A stretch of DNA of 64,000 nucleotides from JABFSM01 sp052389555. Lineage in GTDB: Bacteria > Gemmatimonadota > Gemmatimonadetes > Gemmatimonadales > GWC2-71-9. The translations under genes and the position numbers were made by a program. This document shows, in pieces, positions 25,255 through 33,507 of this stretch. How positions within the stretch are numbered: position 1 is the stretch's first letter; every line of letters begins with the position of its first letter. The notes under the pieces were generated by a model. It was given only the letters and a program-made list of their open reading frames with translations. It was not told the DNA's origin and made no database searches. Where the stretch lies: assembly GCA_052389555.1 (NCBI GenBank), contig JBQTHV010000109.1, forward strand, positions 7,450-71,449, given 5' to 3'.

Positions 25255-27306
25255 GAGAATCGGCCACCACTCCGGACTCAGGTCAACGGTCAACCGAAAC
25301 CTGCGGTCCTCCCCGCGCAACCTCCTCGCGAACTCGAAGCGCACCAAGCCGTGCAACAGCTCCGCGGCAACCCCGATGATGGGGCGAGCCCCTTCACTGC
25401 TGGTCCAGGGGACCTCCTCGATGGCGCCTCCCGCCCAGCCGATGCCGAACATCGGGGCGAGCGTGGCGCGGTTTCCGGTAGTGGCAAACGGGCCGAGGCC
25501 GACTGCCGGAACCGGCACCGGAATCCGCCACTCGAGTTGAGCCGCGATCGCCCGGCGGCCGCCGTAGCCGCGGAACTGCTCGCCGGGGAGCGTCCCTCGT
25601 CCCCCGATGGTGAAGCTCCTCGACTTGGGCAGCCCGGCGGTCGCGAGACCGGCCACGGTGCGGAGCCGGAGATGCCCGAATCCCACCGGCACGCTCCCGT
25701 CGGACCGGAAGCTCAGGCGCAGGTACTCGGTCTCCCCGATCCCGCCTTCGATGCCGACGGTGGCCTTGAGGTCGGAACGGTCGAGGGCACCGCGGGATCT
25801 CAGCGTAAGGGCCGCCCGGCCCAACCAGTAGCTGCCGCTGCCGAGCGCCGGGTTAGGCTGGAACTCGTTGCGGATGGCGCGGGCGGTGGTTTCGACCGAG
25901 CTGGTGCGCTCGAACCGGCCGGCGAGATCGAGCGTCCAGCGCGGCGCGAAGCGATGGCGGTACCCTACCCCGATCTCTTCCGCGAGGAGATAGCTCCCCA
26001 GGTCGATCCCGGCCTCTTGCGCCAGAAACGAGTTGATTACTCCGCTCACGACCGGCTCATCACCGGTGTCACGGATCGCGCGGCGGGCCTCCAGACTCCA
26101 GCTGGAAGAGCCGCGGGTTAGGCCACCGCCCAGACTGGCGGTCACCCGCCGGTCCGACAAGCCGTAGCCGATCGCGCCGCGAGCTTCCCAGCCGCCGTCG
26201 AACCGGTACCCCAGGGCAAATCCGACCGCGAGACCCTGGACCCGATTCACCCGGGCGAGCTCGCTGAGTGCTGGCGCGCCGAACCGGCGCCGCGGGATGC
26301 CTTCGAGCACCTGCAGCGCGAGCAGCTCCTGGGCCTGGGTCTTGAGCTCGTCGAATTCCCGGCGGTCGAACGGCTCGGCCGCTTCGGCCGCGGCCCGGAG
26401 CGGCGCGCCCCACTGTCCCGTGTCGCGGGCGGGCCGGGTTAACCCGCCGAACTCGGGCGCCACCAGCAGCTCCGCCGGGAACGGAATCCCGAACTCGTAC
26501 TCGCCGATGTCCCAGCGGCCTTTGATGATGCTTCGAATGGGGAAGTCGACGACCGCTGGACGGCGCCGCACCTCGACCTCCTGGTGCCAGGGCAGCCACC
26601 ATTTCCCTTCGAACAGGGATTGCTCGAGCAGCACACTGATGTCCTCGACCTCCTGATCCCGATAGGCCGCGGGCGTGAAGCTGAACTGAAATCGGACCAG
26701 CGCGGCGCTCTGCCGCTCGAGGTAGAGCGTGCCCACCACCAGAGATCGCTCCATATCGCGCGGGCGCACCTGCACCGCCAGCACCTCGAGCTCGCCTCGC
26801 AAGGTGCGGAGCTCGAGGGTGTCGGTGATCGCGTAGTCGTACTCGGGAATCCCCTCGATCGACAGGGGGTGCACCGCGTCGCGGACCTCGTCACCCTCGC
26901 CGATCCGGATCAGAGGACCGAAGTTGTTGGTGACGATGCCGAGGTGGTCCCGGTGGTAACCGGTCTGGATGGGGAGATAGTTGGCGTCGCGCCAGTCCAC
27001 GATCCGCTGCTTGCTCGTGCCGGGCGCGCGCCAGTACACTTCGACGTTGAGCTCGTCCGCCTTGGCCACCCGCGGCGGATCCGGAAACCCCGGACCGGTC
27101 TGTACCAGGTAAAACACGAACCCGTGCGCCCGGCTTCGGTAGGTGGTCAGCGAGGTATCGGTCGAGGGGGTCTCGCGCACCAGGATGGCGCGGTGAATCA
27201 GTTGGCCGACCTCCCGGTCGTTCCAGCTTTGGGCCGGGAGGCGCGAAACCGACACGAGCGCGGCCGTCGCCGGGACCCAGGCGAAGCGCTTCACGAGACG
27301 AGGCAT
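25252..27306 (-). CDS. Outer-membrane beta-barrel protein with N-terminal surface domain (Omp85/surface-antigen-like)
   Basis: About 684 residues from the ATG at 27306; a start at 27357 would overlap the divergent lipoprotein. The signal peptide is MPRLVKRFAWVPATAALVSVSRLPAQ|S. The first 300 residues are a soluble region rich in WRDANYLPIQTGYHRDHLG- and GTLYLERQSAALVRFQF-like strands. This resembles the conserved region ahead of barrels in DUF5686/Omp85-like proteins. The second half is amphipathic strands ending RFRLTVDLSPEWWPIL. FTIGGRGTLPGEQFRGYGG near the end resembles the Omp85 'RG(F/Y)' loop. It is predicted to be an outer-membrane protein, with cargo unknown. Confidence 0.7.
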   Translation of the reverse strand: MPRLVKRFAWVPATAALVSVSRLPAQSWNDREVGQLIHRAILVRETPSTDTSLTTYRSRAHGFVFYLVQTGPGFPDPPRVAKADELNVEVYWRAPGTSKQRIVDWRDANYLPIQTGYHRDHLGIVTNNFGPLIRIGEGDEVRDAVHPLSIEGIPEYDYAITDTLELRTLRGELEVLAVQVRPRDMERSLVVGTLYLERQSAALVRFQFSFTPAAYRDQEVEDISVLLEQSLFEGKWWLPWHQEVEVRRRPAVVDFPIRSIIKGRWDIGEYEFGIPFPAELLVAPEFGGLTRPARDTGQWGAPLRAAAEAAEPFDRREFDELKTQAQELLALQVLEGIPRRRFGAPALSELARVNRVQGLAVGFALGYRFDGGWEARGAIGYGLSDRRVTASLGGGLTRGSSSWSLEARRAIRDTGDEPVVSGVINSFLAQEAGIDLGSYLLAEEIGVGYRHRFAPRWTLDLAGRFERTSSVETTARAIRNEFQPNPALGSGSYWLGRAALTLRSRGALDRSDLKATVGIEGGIGETEYLRLSFRSDGSVPVGFGHLRLRTVAGLATAGLPKSRSFTIGGRGTLPGEQFRGYGGRRAIAAQLEWRIPVPVPAVGLGPFATTGNRATLAPMFGIGWAGGAIEEVPWTSSEGARPIIGVAAELLHGLVRFEFARRLRGEDRRFRLTVDLSPEWWPIL

Positions 27307-27311
27307 GCCGA

Positions 27312-27896
27312 GTGAGAGCAATAAGCCGCCGGCCGCGCCGGAGAGCAAGCGCCGCACTCGTCCTCCTCGCGGGATGCGCCCCCAAAGCTCCTGAGGCCGG
27401 GCCGGTTCCCGAAACTACCCTTCCGCTCTCCCGGGTATTCGTGCTGGAAGCGGCCGGTGCGATGCCCGACGACACGACGGTGACCGTTGTCCCCGGCATA
27501 GATCGGGTGATCGTGCTGCGGCGATCGGCGCCCGATTTCGGATTGTTCGCGCGGGTCACCCTGCCCGACACCGCACTCCGAGCCGGGGGCAATGGCTCGC
27601 CCGCAGAGCTCACCCTTCGACCGGTACCCGGCGAGTACGGGCTCGATCTCGAGATCACTGATTCGCTGGCACCGGGAGGAACGTTGCTCTTCAGCTACGG
27701 GTCGCATTTCGTCGCACCGGCGGGCGCGCGGGAGCGCTACGGGAGTGATCTCCTGTTCGAGCGGGAGCTCCGGATCGCGCGGGTCAGGGGCGCGGGCGAC
27801 AGCGTCGAACTCCTGCCTACCTCGCGCCCGGGGACCGACTTGGTCGGTGCGGTCATGCCGGCGGCGGGGCGATACCTGGTGGTGGCGCCACGGTAG
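27312..27896 (+). CDS. Hypothetical lipoprotein
   Basis: 194 residues from a GTG 5 bp from the divergent barrel-protein ATG. The basic N-region RRPRRRAS, a short hydrophobic core and the lipobox LLAGC predict a lipoprotein. The mature part has a Pro/acid-rich start followed by beta-strand-rich sequence (VTVVPGIDRVIVLRR, ELTLRPVPGEYGLDLEI). No known catalytic motif is visible. Its TAG stop is the first unit of a TTGGCTA array. It may be functionally linked to the divergent barrel protein. Confidence 0.65.
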   Translation: MRAISRRPRRRASAALVLLAGCAPKAPEAGPVPETTLPLSRVFVLEAAGAMPDDTTVTVVPGIDRVIVLRRSAPDFGLFARVTLPDTALRAGGNGSPAELTLRPVPGEYGLDLEITDSLAPGGTLLFSYGSHFVAPAGARERYGSDLLFERELRIARVRGAGDSVELLPTSRPGTDLVGAVMPAAGRYLVVAPR

Positions 27897-28018
27897 GCTA
27901 TTGGCCATTGGCTATTGGCTATTGGATCAGGAGGTGGCACGCGAAGGACAGGGTCCGAGCGTGAACCAATAGCCAATAGCCAATAACCAATAGCCAATAG
28001 CCAATAACCAATAGCCTC
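27894..28018. repeat. Heptamer inverted array (TTGGCTA)n ... (TAGCCAA)n
   Basis: The left arm starts with the lipoprotein TAG stop and reads GGCTATTGGCCATTGGCTATT. The right arm has six AATAGCC units. The loop of about 40 bp is AGGAGGTGGCACGCG-like. The maf stop codon directly abuts the right arm, so the array fills the entire space between the two convergent genes. Confidence 0.92.
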
Positions 28019-28589
28019 ATTCACCGAATCGATACGCCCACCCGGCCTCCTTGAGGACGTCCAGCACCAGCCGGACCGGCAGCCCCATCACCGAGAAGAA
28101 GTCCCCCTCGATCCGCTCAACCAGTGCCGCACCGTAGCCCTGAATTCCGTAGGCACCTGCTTTGTCGAGGGGCTCACCGGTAGCAACGTAGGCTCGCAGG
28201 ACGGCTTCGTCCGCGGGGCGGAAATACACCGCCGTCTTGTCCGATGCTTGGTACTCGCGCCCATCCGCGATCAGGCAGATCGCGGTGATCACGTCGTGAC
28301 GGCGGCCCTGAAGCCGCATGAGCATCCGAAGGGCATCGGCGGCATCGAGCGGCTTCTCCAGCACGTCGTCATCCACCACTACGATGGTGTCGGCGCCCAG
28401 CACCCATGCCCCGGGGACGGCGCGGGCCTTGTCACGGGCGAGCCGGCGAGCGTAGGCAAGAGAGGTTTCGCGGGGGAGCCTGAGCTCCTGGACCTCCGCA
28501 TGTGCCACGATGTGCGGAATCCCCAGCATGGCCAGGAGCTGGCGCCGCCGGGGCGAGCGGGAGGCCAGGACGAGCGGATGCACGCTCAA
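28017..28589 (-). CDS. maf: Maf-like nucleotide pyrophosphatase
   Basis: 190 residues. It begins at the TTG at 28589, overlapping the dtd TGA (TTGA), or at the GTG two codons later. Family motifs are LASRSPRRRQLLAMLG near the N-terminus, VLGADTIVVVDD (catalytic Asp) and DKAGAYGIQGYGAALVERIEGDFFSVMGLP. It hydrolyses non-canonical or excess nucleoside triphosphates (dTTP/UTP-type or m7GTP-type). Coupled to dtd, it forms a quality-control pair. Confidence 0.92.
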   Translation of the reverse strand: MSVHPLVLASRSPRRRQLLAMLGIPHIVAHAEVQELRLPRETSLAYARRLARDKARAVPGAWVLGADTIVVVDDDVLEKPLDAADALRMLMRLQGRRHDVITAICLIADGREYQASDKTAVYFRPADEAVLRAYVATGEPLDKAGAYGIQGYGAALVERIEGDFFSVMGLPVRLVLDVLKEAGWAYRFGE

Positions 28590-29029
28590 GCGGAGCGCTC
28601 CAGCACGAGCGTGACGGGACCGTCGTTGATGATCTCGACCTGCATCATCGCGCCGAACTCGCCGGTCGCCACCTCGAGGCCCCGGGCGCGGAGCTCGTTA
28701 CAGAACCGCTCATAGAGGGGAATGGCCACTTCGGGACGGGCGGCATCGATGAACGAAGGACGGCGCCCTTTCGAGGCATCGCCGTAGAGCGTGAACTGAC
28801 TGACCACGAGCACTGCGCCGCCCACCTCGGCGAGACCGAGGTTCAGCTTGCCCTCTGCATCGCCGAAGAGGCGGAGGCCCGCGATCTTCTCGGCCATCCA
28901 GGCCACCTGCTCGGTCGCGTCGTTGTGGGTGAATCCCACCAGCAGGCAAAACCCGCGGCCGATCCGGCCGACTTCGTTGCCGTCGATAGCGACGGAGGCG
29001 CGGGTTACCCTTTGGAGGACGACGCGCAT
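28586..29029 (-). CDS. dtd: D-aminoacyl-tRNA deacylase
   Basis: 147 residues, standard Dtd length. The N-terminus MRVVLQRVTRASVAIDG, the catalytic SQFTLYGDASKGRRPSF motif and the C-terminal GEFGAMMQVEIINDGPVTL (Gly-cisPro-type motif: NDGPVT) are all present. It removes D-amino acids from mischarged tRNAs. A TTGGAG-like sequence occurs near the start, but upstream is a GGAGGTAGTAAG array. It is translated with maf through a TTGA overlap. Confidence 0.95.
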   Translation of the reverse strand: MRVVLQRVTRASVAIDGNEVGRIGRGFCLLVGFTHNDATEQVAWMAEKIAGLRLFGDAEGKLNLGLAEVGGAVLVVSQFTLYGDASKGRRPSFIDAARPEVAIPLYERFCNELRARGLEVATGEFGAMMQVEIINDGPVTLVLERSA

Positions 29030-29035
29030 AGGGAC

Positions 29036-29143
29036 AGGAGGTAGTAAGCAGGAGGTAGTAAGTAGGGAACAGCACCGGCCGGCGCAAGGGCCCTGCCCCG
29101 GCCGGGTTTGTGCCTTCTCACTACCTCCTGCTTACTACCTCCT
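29036..29143. repeat. Inverted array (AGGAGGTAGTAAG)n / (CTTACTACCTCCT)n
   Basis: Two copies of GGAGGTAGTAAG-type units (14-bp period, i.e. 2 x 7) face two reverse complements. The loop holds CCGGCCGG...CCGGCCGGGTTTG, a second nested GC hairpin. It lies between the glmS stop and the dtd start on the same strand and may act as a terminator plus ribosome-binding source. Confidence 0.85.
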
Positions 29144-30971
29144 ATTCGACCGTCACCGACTTCGCCAGGTTCCTCGGCTGATCCACGTTACACCCGCGCC
29201 GGACCGCCACGTGGTAGGCGAAGAGCTGAAGGGGAACGCTCGCCAGGATCGGCGTGAGCAGGTCGTGGGTGGCGGGGATCGGGAAGACCGCGTCGGCCCG
29301 CTGGGCGATTTCGTGGTCGCCCTCGGTCACGATCGCGATCACCCGTCCCCCGCGGGCTTTCACCTCTTCGATATTGCTGGCGATCTTGCCGTGTACTCCA
29401 TCGCGGGGCGCGATGAACACCACCGGCATATTCTCGTCGATCAGCGCGATAGGGCCGTGCTTCATCTCCGCGGCGGGATATCCCTCGGCGTGGATGTAAC
29501 TGATCTCTTTGAGTTTGAGCGCGCCTTCGAGAGCAACCGGGAAGTTCACCCCGCGGCCCAGGTAGAGCGCGTTGTGCGCCTGGGCAAACTGCTCCGCCAG
29601 CTGCTCGACCTCGGGCGCGCGGTCGAGCACCTGGCGCATCTGGGCCGGAAGGGCCCGCAGCGCCTGAATGAGCTGGCGTCCTTGCAGGAGGCTCAACCCG
29701 CCGCGGAGTCGTCCCAGCTTGAGGGCCACCATCGCCAGCGCGGCGACTTGACTGTTGAACGCCTTGGTGCTCGCGACCCCGATCTCGGGACCGGCGCGAA
29801 GGTAGAGTCCTCCCTGCACCTCCCGCGCAATGCTCGAGCCCACCACGTTGACGAGCCCGATCGTCACGGCACCGCGGCGCTTGGCCTCGCGCACGGCGGC
29901 GAGGGTATCGGCGGTTTCGCCGGACTGGGAGATCGCGATCACCAGGCACTCTTCCCCGACCACCGGGTTCCGGTAGCGGAACTCCGAGGCGTATTCGACT
30001 TCGCACGGGATGCGGGCGAATTCCTCCATCAGATACTCGCCGATCAGGCCGGCGTGCCACGAGGTGCCGCACGCGGTGATCACCACCCGGCTGAAGTGCT
30101 TGAGCTGTTCGTCGCTCAAGTTCAATCCGCGGAGGCGGGCGCTGCCCTCCTCTTCGAGCAGGTGGCCCCGGATCGTGTTGGTGAGGCTGTCCGGCTGCTC
30201 GAAGATCTCCTTGAGCATGAAGTGGGGATACCCGCCCCGCTCGATGGTGGCGAGGTCCCACTCGATCTGATTGACCGGCTTGTCGACGTGGGTCTCGGTG
30301 AGGTTGCGGATCCGGTAGCCGCTGCGGGTTAGGACGGCCATCTCGCCGTCGTCGAGATAGACCACGCTGCGGGTATGCTCCAGGATCGCGGAGGCGTCCG
30401 AGGCCACGAAGTACTCGCCGTCGCCCACCCCGACCAGGAGCGGGGATCCGTTCCGGGCCGCGACCAGGATGTCCGGTTCGTCGGAGCAGATGACCGCAAT
30501 GCCATACGCGCCGGCGACATCCCACAGCGCGGCGGCCACCGCCTCCTCCAGATTGCCGTCGTAGAACACCCCGATGAGGTGGGCCAGCACCTCGGTGTCG
30601 GTTTCGGAGAGGAAGCGGTGGCCCCGCTTGAGCAGCGCCTGCCGGATCGTGGCGGCGTTCTCGATGATGCCGTTGTGGATGACGGCGATCCGCCCGCTCT
30701 GATCGAGATGGGGATGCGCGTTCGGGGTGGTGGGCGGCCCGTGCGTGGCCCACCGGGTGTGTCCCATGCCGAGGGTCCCGTGGGTCGGGGCCGCCCGGAG
30801 GCTCTCGACCAGGGCCGCAATCTTGCCGGCGGTCTTCTGAACCTTGATCCCTTCGCCGTTGATGATCGCGACGCCGGCCGAGTCGTAGCCCCGGTACTCC
30901 ATGCGGCGAAGCCCCTCAAGGAGGATCGGCGAGGCTTGCTTGGGGCCAACGTATCCGACGATTCCGCACAT
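29142..30971 (-). CDS. glmS: Glutamine-fructose-6-phosphate aminotransferase (isomerising)
   Basis: 609 residues. Catalytic Cys2 is in MCGIVGYVG, and the Ntn glutaminase motifs are GHTRWATHG and VIHNGIIEN. Two SIS domains follow (VVITACGTSWHAG; CLVIAISQSGETADT; EIGVASTKAFNSQ), with the C-terminal NLAKSVTVE. It makes glucosamine-6-phosphate for peptidoglycan and LPS. glmM lies 17 bp upstream on the same strand, so the first two committed UDP-GlcNAc steps are co-transcribed. Confidence 0.97.
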   Translation of the reverse strand: MCGIVGYVGPKQASPILLEGLRRMEYRGYDSAGVAIINGEGIKVQKTAGKIAALVESLRAAPTHGTLGMGHTRWATHGPPTTPNAHPHLDQSGRIAVIHNGIIENAATIRQALLKRGHRFLSETDTEVLAHLIGVFYDGNLEEAVAAALWDVAGAYGIAVICSDEPDILVAARNGSPLLVGVGDGEYFVASDASAILEHTRSVVYLDDGEMAVLTRSGYRIRNLTETHVDKPVNQIEWDLATIERGGYPHFMLKEIFEQPDSLTNTIRGHLLEEEGSARLRGLNLSDEQLKHFSRVVITACGTSWHAGLIGEYLMEEFARIPCEVEYASEFRYRNPVVGEECLVIAISQSGETADTLAAVREAKRRGAVTIGLVNVVGSSIAREVQGGLYLRAGPEIGVASTKAFNSQVAALAMVALKLGRLRGGLSLLQGRQLIQALRALPAQMRQVLDRAPEVEQLAEQFAQAHNALYLGRGVNFPVALEGALKLKEISYIHAEGYPAAEMKHGPIALIDENMPVVFIAPRDGVHGKIASNIEEVKARGGRVIAIVTEGDHEIAQRADAVFPIPATHDLLTPILASVPLQLFAYHVAVRRGCNVDQPRNLAKSVTVE

Positions 30972-30988
30972 CGTGTCAGTGACCTCGA

Positions 30989-32413
30989 TCAGACGAGCGC
31001 TCGGGCCCGCTCCGCAAGCTGCGCGGCTTCCCGCTCAGTCGGCGCCTCGACAATCAGACGAACGATCGGCTCGGTTCCCGAAGGTCGCAGGTGGATCCAC
31101 CGGTCCGGCCACGCCATACGCAAACCGTCGCGTTCATCGACAGTGGCCTCCGGGAAAGCGGCCCTGAGCTTCGTGTAGGTCTGCTGCAAGTCGGCTTCCC
31201 GGGGCAGCTTAGCTTTGAGAATCCGGTAGCGTGCAGCAGCCGAAACCAGACCTGAAACCGTACGGCCGTCGCGGGCCAGGTACTGCAAGATCAACGCCAC
31301 CCCCAGGGGGGCATCACGCCCGGTGTGAAGCGCCGGGAGGATGACCCCACCATTCCCTTCTCCCCCGATAACCGCCCGCTCCACTGCTATCGCCTTGGCG
31401 ACGTTGGACTCGCCGACGGGTGCACGAACGAAGCGAGCACCGCAGTCTCGCGCGGCGTCTTCGACGACCAGGCTCGTGGAAAGGTTGGCGACGACGACAG
31501 GTTGCCGGTCGGCCGAAAGACCGGACGGCAGGTAAGTCCTCTGCGGTTCAACATCCTGCCGTCCTGCCGCCCTGCCGTCCTGCAACCGAGCCCCAAGTAC
31601 CGCGCGCACCGCAAACGCCAGCGTGTAGTCCTCCCCGATCGGCTCCCCGGTTTCGTCCACCAGTGCCAGGCGATCACCGTCGGGATCGATGGCCATTCCC
31701 AGGTGGGCGCCGGTACGGCGGACCAGGCCGCCCAGCTCGCCCAGGTTCTCGGGAAGCGGCTCGGGTTCCCGTGGAAACCGCCCATCGGTTTCGAGGTTCA
31801 GACCCAACACTTCGCAGCCGAGGCGACGCAACAGGGGCGGAATAACGGCACCGCCGACCCCCCGGACACAGTCCAGCGCGACCCGGAAGCCCCTGGTTCG
31901 GATGACCTCGGCATCGATCAAGGGAAGCGCAAGGATGGCATCGAGGTGCCGCTCGATGGCATGGGGATCGAAACGCACGGTGCCAATCCCAGCCCAGCCT
32001 TTCCGCGCGGGCCCGCCTTCGGTCTCGGCAACCGCGCGGACTTCGCCAACCGCCTTGGCATCCAGGAAGATCCCGTCCGGCCCGACCAGCTTGAGCGCGT
32101 TCCATTCGACCGGGTTATGGCTCGCGGTGAGAATGAGACCGGCGCCCGCCTGGTGGTGCTCTACCGCGAGCTGCCCGGTGGGGGTGGGGACCAGGCCAAG
32201 GTCGATGACCTCGCATCCCACGGAAAGGAGTCCGGCGGTTGCCGCGCGCGCGAACATCTCGCCGCTGGTTCGCGCGTCGCGGCCCACGACGACCCGACTC
32301 TTGCCCTCCCTCGCCGCGCGCGCACCGAGGGCCGCGGCCCAGCGAGCCACAAACTCAGGCGTGAGATCGGTTCCCACAATCCCGCGGATTCCGGAGGCGG
32401 AGATGACGAGCAT
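30989..32413 (-). CDS. glmM: Phosphoglucosamine mutase / phosphohexomutase with an in-frame repeat-derived insert
   Basis: 474 residues. Signatures are SASGIRGIVG, active-site Ser in LTASHNPVEWNALK, metal loop DPDGDR, sugar loop GGEGNGG and phosphate loop RPSGTEPIVR. It interconverts glucosamine-6-P and -1-P; a phosphomannomutase role cannot be excluded from sequence alone, but linkage to glmS favours GlmM. Between ARLQDG and VVVANLSTS lies a segment of about 25 residues (RAAGRQDVEPQRTYLPSGLS). It is encoded by an inverted GGCAGGAC/CTGCCGTC array and sits in domain 3, probably as a surface loop. Confidence 0.88.
   Translation of the reverse strand: MLVISASGIRGIVGTDLTPEFVARWAAALGARAAREGKSRVVVGRDARTSGEMFARAATAGLLSVGCEVIDLGLVPTPTGQLAVEHHQAGAGLILTASHNPVEWNALKLVGPDGIFLDAKAVGEVRAVAETEGGPARKGWAGIGTVRFDPHAIERHLDAILALPLIDAEVIRTRGFRVALDCVRGVGGAVIPPLLRRLGCEVLGLNLETDGRFPREPEPLPENLGELGGLVRRTGAHLGMAIDPDGDRLALVDETGEPIGEDYTLAFAVRAVLGARLQDGRAAGRQDVEPQRTYLPSGLSADRQPVVVANLSTSLVVEDAARDCGARFVRAPVGESNVAKAIAVERAVIGGEGNGGVILPALHTGRDAPLGVALILQYLARDGRTVSGLVSAAARYRILKAKLPREADLQQTYTKLRAAFPEATVDERDGLRMAWPDRWIHLRPSGTEPIVRLIVEAPTEREAAQLAERARALV
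31523..31583. repeat. Octamer array (CTGCCGTC)n with inverted arm inside glmM
   Basis: GGACGGCAGG (31523-31532) faces CCTGCCGTCCTGCCGCCCTG and its continuation (31555-31583), about 3.5 units with an 8-bp period. It is in frame inside the glmM coding sequence. Confidence 0.85.
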
Positions 32414-32420
32414 GACTGAA

Positions 32421-32489
32421 AGGTAAGAGGTGAGAGGTGAGAGGTGAGAGGGAGTTCCCTCTTACCGCTCCCCGCTTACCGCTCACCCT
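32421..32489. repeat. Array (AGGTGAG)n facing (CTTACCG)n between glmM and the HD-GYP gene
   Basis: The + strand reads AGGTAAGAGGTGAGAGGTGAGAGG, then GGAGTTCC, then CTCTTACCGCTCCCCGCTTACCGCTCACC. The arms are roughly complementary. The array separates the HD-GYP stop from the glmM start. Read toward glmM it offers GGTGAG-like units close to the glmM ATG. Confidence 0.8.
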
Positions 32490-33110
32490 TTAGACGAGGA
32501 TCGGAAGTTTCGCGGGATCCGGGAATGCGCGGTGGAACGCCGCGACCACGTCGCGGTCGAAGTGCAGGCCCGCGCACCGGCTGATCTCGGCCAGCGCCTC
32601 CGCAGGATGGATGGGACTTCGGTAGGCGCGCTCGGTCGTCATGGCGTCGAAGGCATCGACGACGGCCACGATGCGGGCCACGATGGGAATGGCCCCGTTG
32701 GTCAGTCCATCGGGGAATCCCGAGCCATCGAGCCGCTCGTGGTGACTTCGCACGATCTGCAGCACGAGTGGATGGTCGCGCCGAAGCGGCTCCAGGATCT
32801 CCTCTCCTTCCAGAACATGCCGTTTCATCTCCTCGAATTCGACCGTCGTGAGCGGACCCGGTTTGTGCAGCACGGCGTCGCGGGTGCCGATCTTGCCGAT
32901 GTCGTGCAGCTCGCCGCCCAGCCGGATCTGGTCCAGGGTCATGCCGGAGAAGCCCATGAGGGTAGCGGTCTTCACGGCATAGCGGCTCACCCGCTGGGAG
33001 TGACCCCGGGTATATCCGTCCTTTTTCTCCAGCATCCGGACCGCCATCTGGATTTGGCCCACGAACTGCTCCTTGTTCCGTCGGTGAAGTTCGCGAATGC
33101 CCGCTTCCAA
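32490..33110 (-). CDS. HD-GYP domain protein (cyclic-di-GMP phosphodiesterase type), probably the 3' part of a broken response regulator
   Basis: About 206 residues from a TTG, the only start in this frame. An N-terminal coiled stretch (EAGIRELHRRNKEQF) leads into the domain: GYTRGHSQRVSRYA, the HD pair in GGELHDIGKIG, HHERLDGSGFPDGL (family HHE..DGxGYP, here GFP), and DAFDAMTTERAYR. HD-GYP proteins hydrolyse c-di-GMP. The frame is open upstream to about 33150 without an ATG or GTG. There it meets the receiver fragment in another frame, so the locus looks like a REC-HD-GYP gene with an internal deletion or frameshift. Whether this half is still translated is unclear. Confidence 0.72.
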   Translation of the reverse strand: MEAGIRELHRRNKEQFVGQIQMAVRMLEKKDGYTRGHSQRVSRYAVKTATLMGFSGMTLDQIRLGGELHDIGKIGTRDAVLHKPGPLTTVEFEEMKRHVLEGEEILEPLRRDHPLVLQIVRSHHERLDGSGFPDGLTNGAIPIVARIVAVVDAFDAMTTERAYRSPIHPAEALAEISRCAGLHFDRDVVAAFHRAFPDPAKLPILV

Positions 33111-33149
33111 CCGTTCCTGACACCGCTGTTGCAGAGCGCGGTTCCTCGG

Positions 33150-33324
33150 GCCAGCGAGGACGGATCTCCCGGAGCAGCGCCAGTCCGTCGGAAGCCTCCA
33201 CCACCTCCATGCCCAGCTCGCGAAACACGCGGCCCAGCGTTCGGCGGACCAGCTCGTCGTCGTAGGCGATCAGTACGCGTGCATCATCGGCCGGCGAAGC
33301 TGAACCGGTTGGGGCAAGGTGCAC
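33150..33324 (-). pseudogene. N-terminal fragment of a response-regulator receiver domain, frame-broken from the HD-GYP gene
   Basis: A GTG at 33324 opens a frame encoding about 58 receiver-like residues: ARVLIAYDDELVRRTLGRVF, ELGMEVVEASDGLALLREI. This matches beta1-alpha1-beta2-alpha2 of a receiver, including the acidic DDE. The phosphoacceptor strand (DLVLLD-type) and the second half are absent. At about 33150 the frame degenerates, and the HD-GYP coding continues in a different frame. About 70 residues of receiver are missing, so a single sequencing indel cannot explain it. Confidence 0.65.
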
Positions 33325-33372
33325 GGTCTCAAGCTAGGAATGGCGGGGTGGTTGTACAATAGTGGGGGTGAG

Positions 33373-33507
33373 TCTTCCGTCGTCAGTCATCAGTCATCAG
33401 TCGTCAGTCCCGAGTGTCAGACCGGGCCCAGCGGCGCTAGATTCGTGGTGCCGAACGCCAAGCCGGGAACTTGAGGACTGCAGACTGACGACTGAAGACT
33501 GATGACT
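33373..33507. repeat. Heptamer inverted array (CAGTCAT)n ... (GACTGAA / ATGACTG)
   Basis: The left block GTCAGTCATCAGTCATCAGTC and right block GACTGACGACTGAAGACTGA are complementary, about 60 bp apart. The right arm runs into the ATG of the next gene (GACTGATGACT), so the start codon is part of the array. Confidence 0.85.

Noticed and set aside
27894..28018. Classical rho-independent terminator
   Set aside because: The arms can pair but no T-run follows either arm. Only the element at 14620-14663 has the full terminator structure.
33373..33501. SAM or cobalamin riboswitch upstream of the cystathionine gamma-synthase-type gene
   Set aside because: The leader consists of CAGTCAT/GACTGAA arrays. 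No conserved riboswitch core could be recognised.
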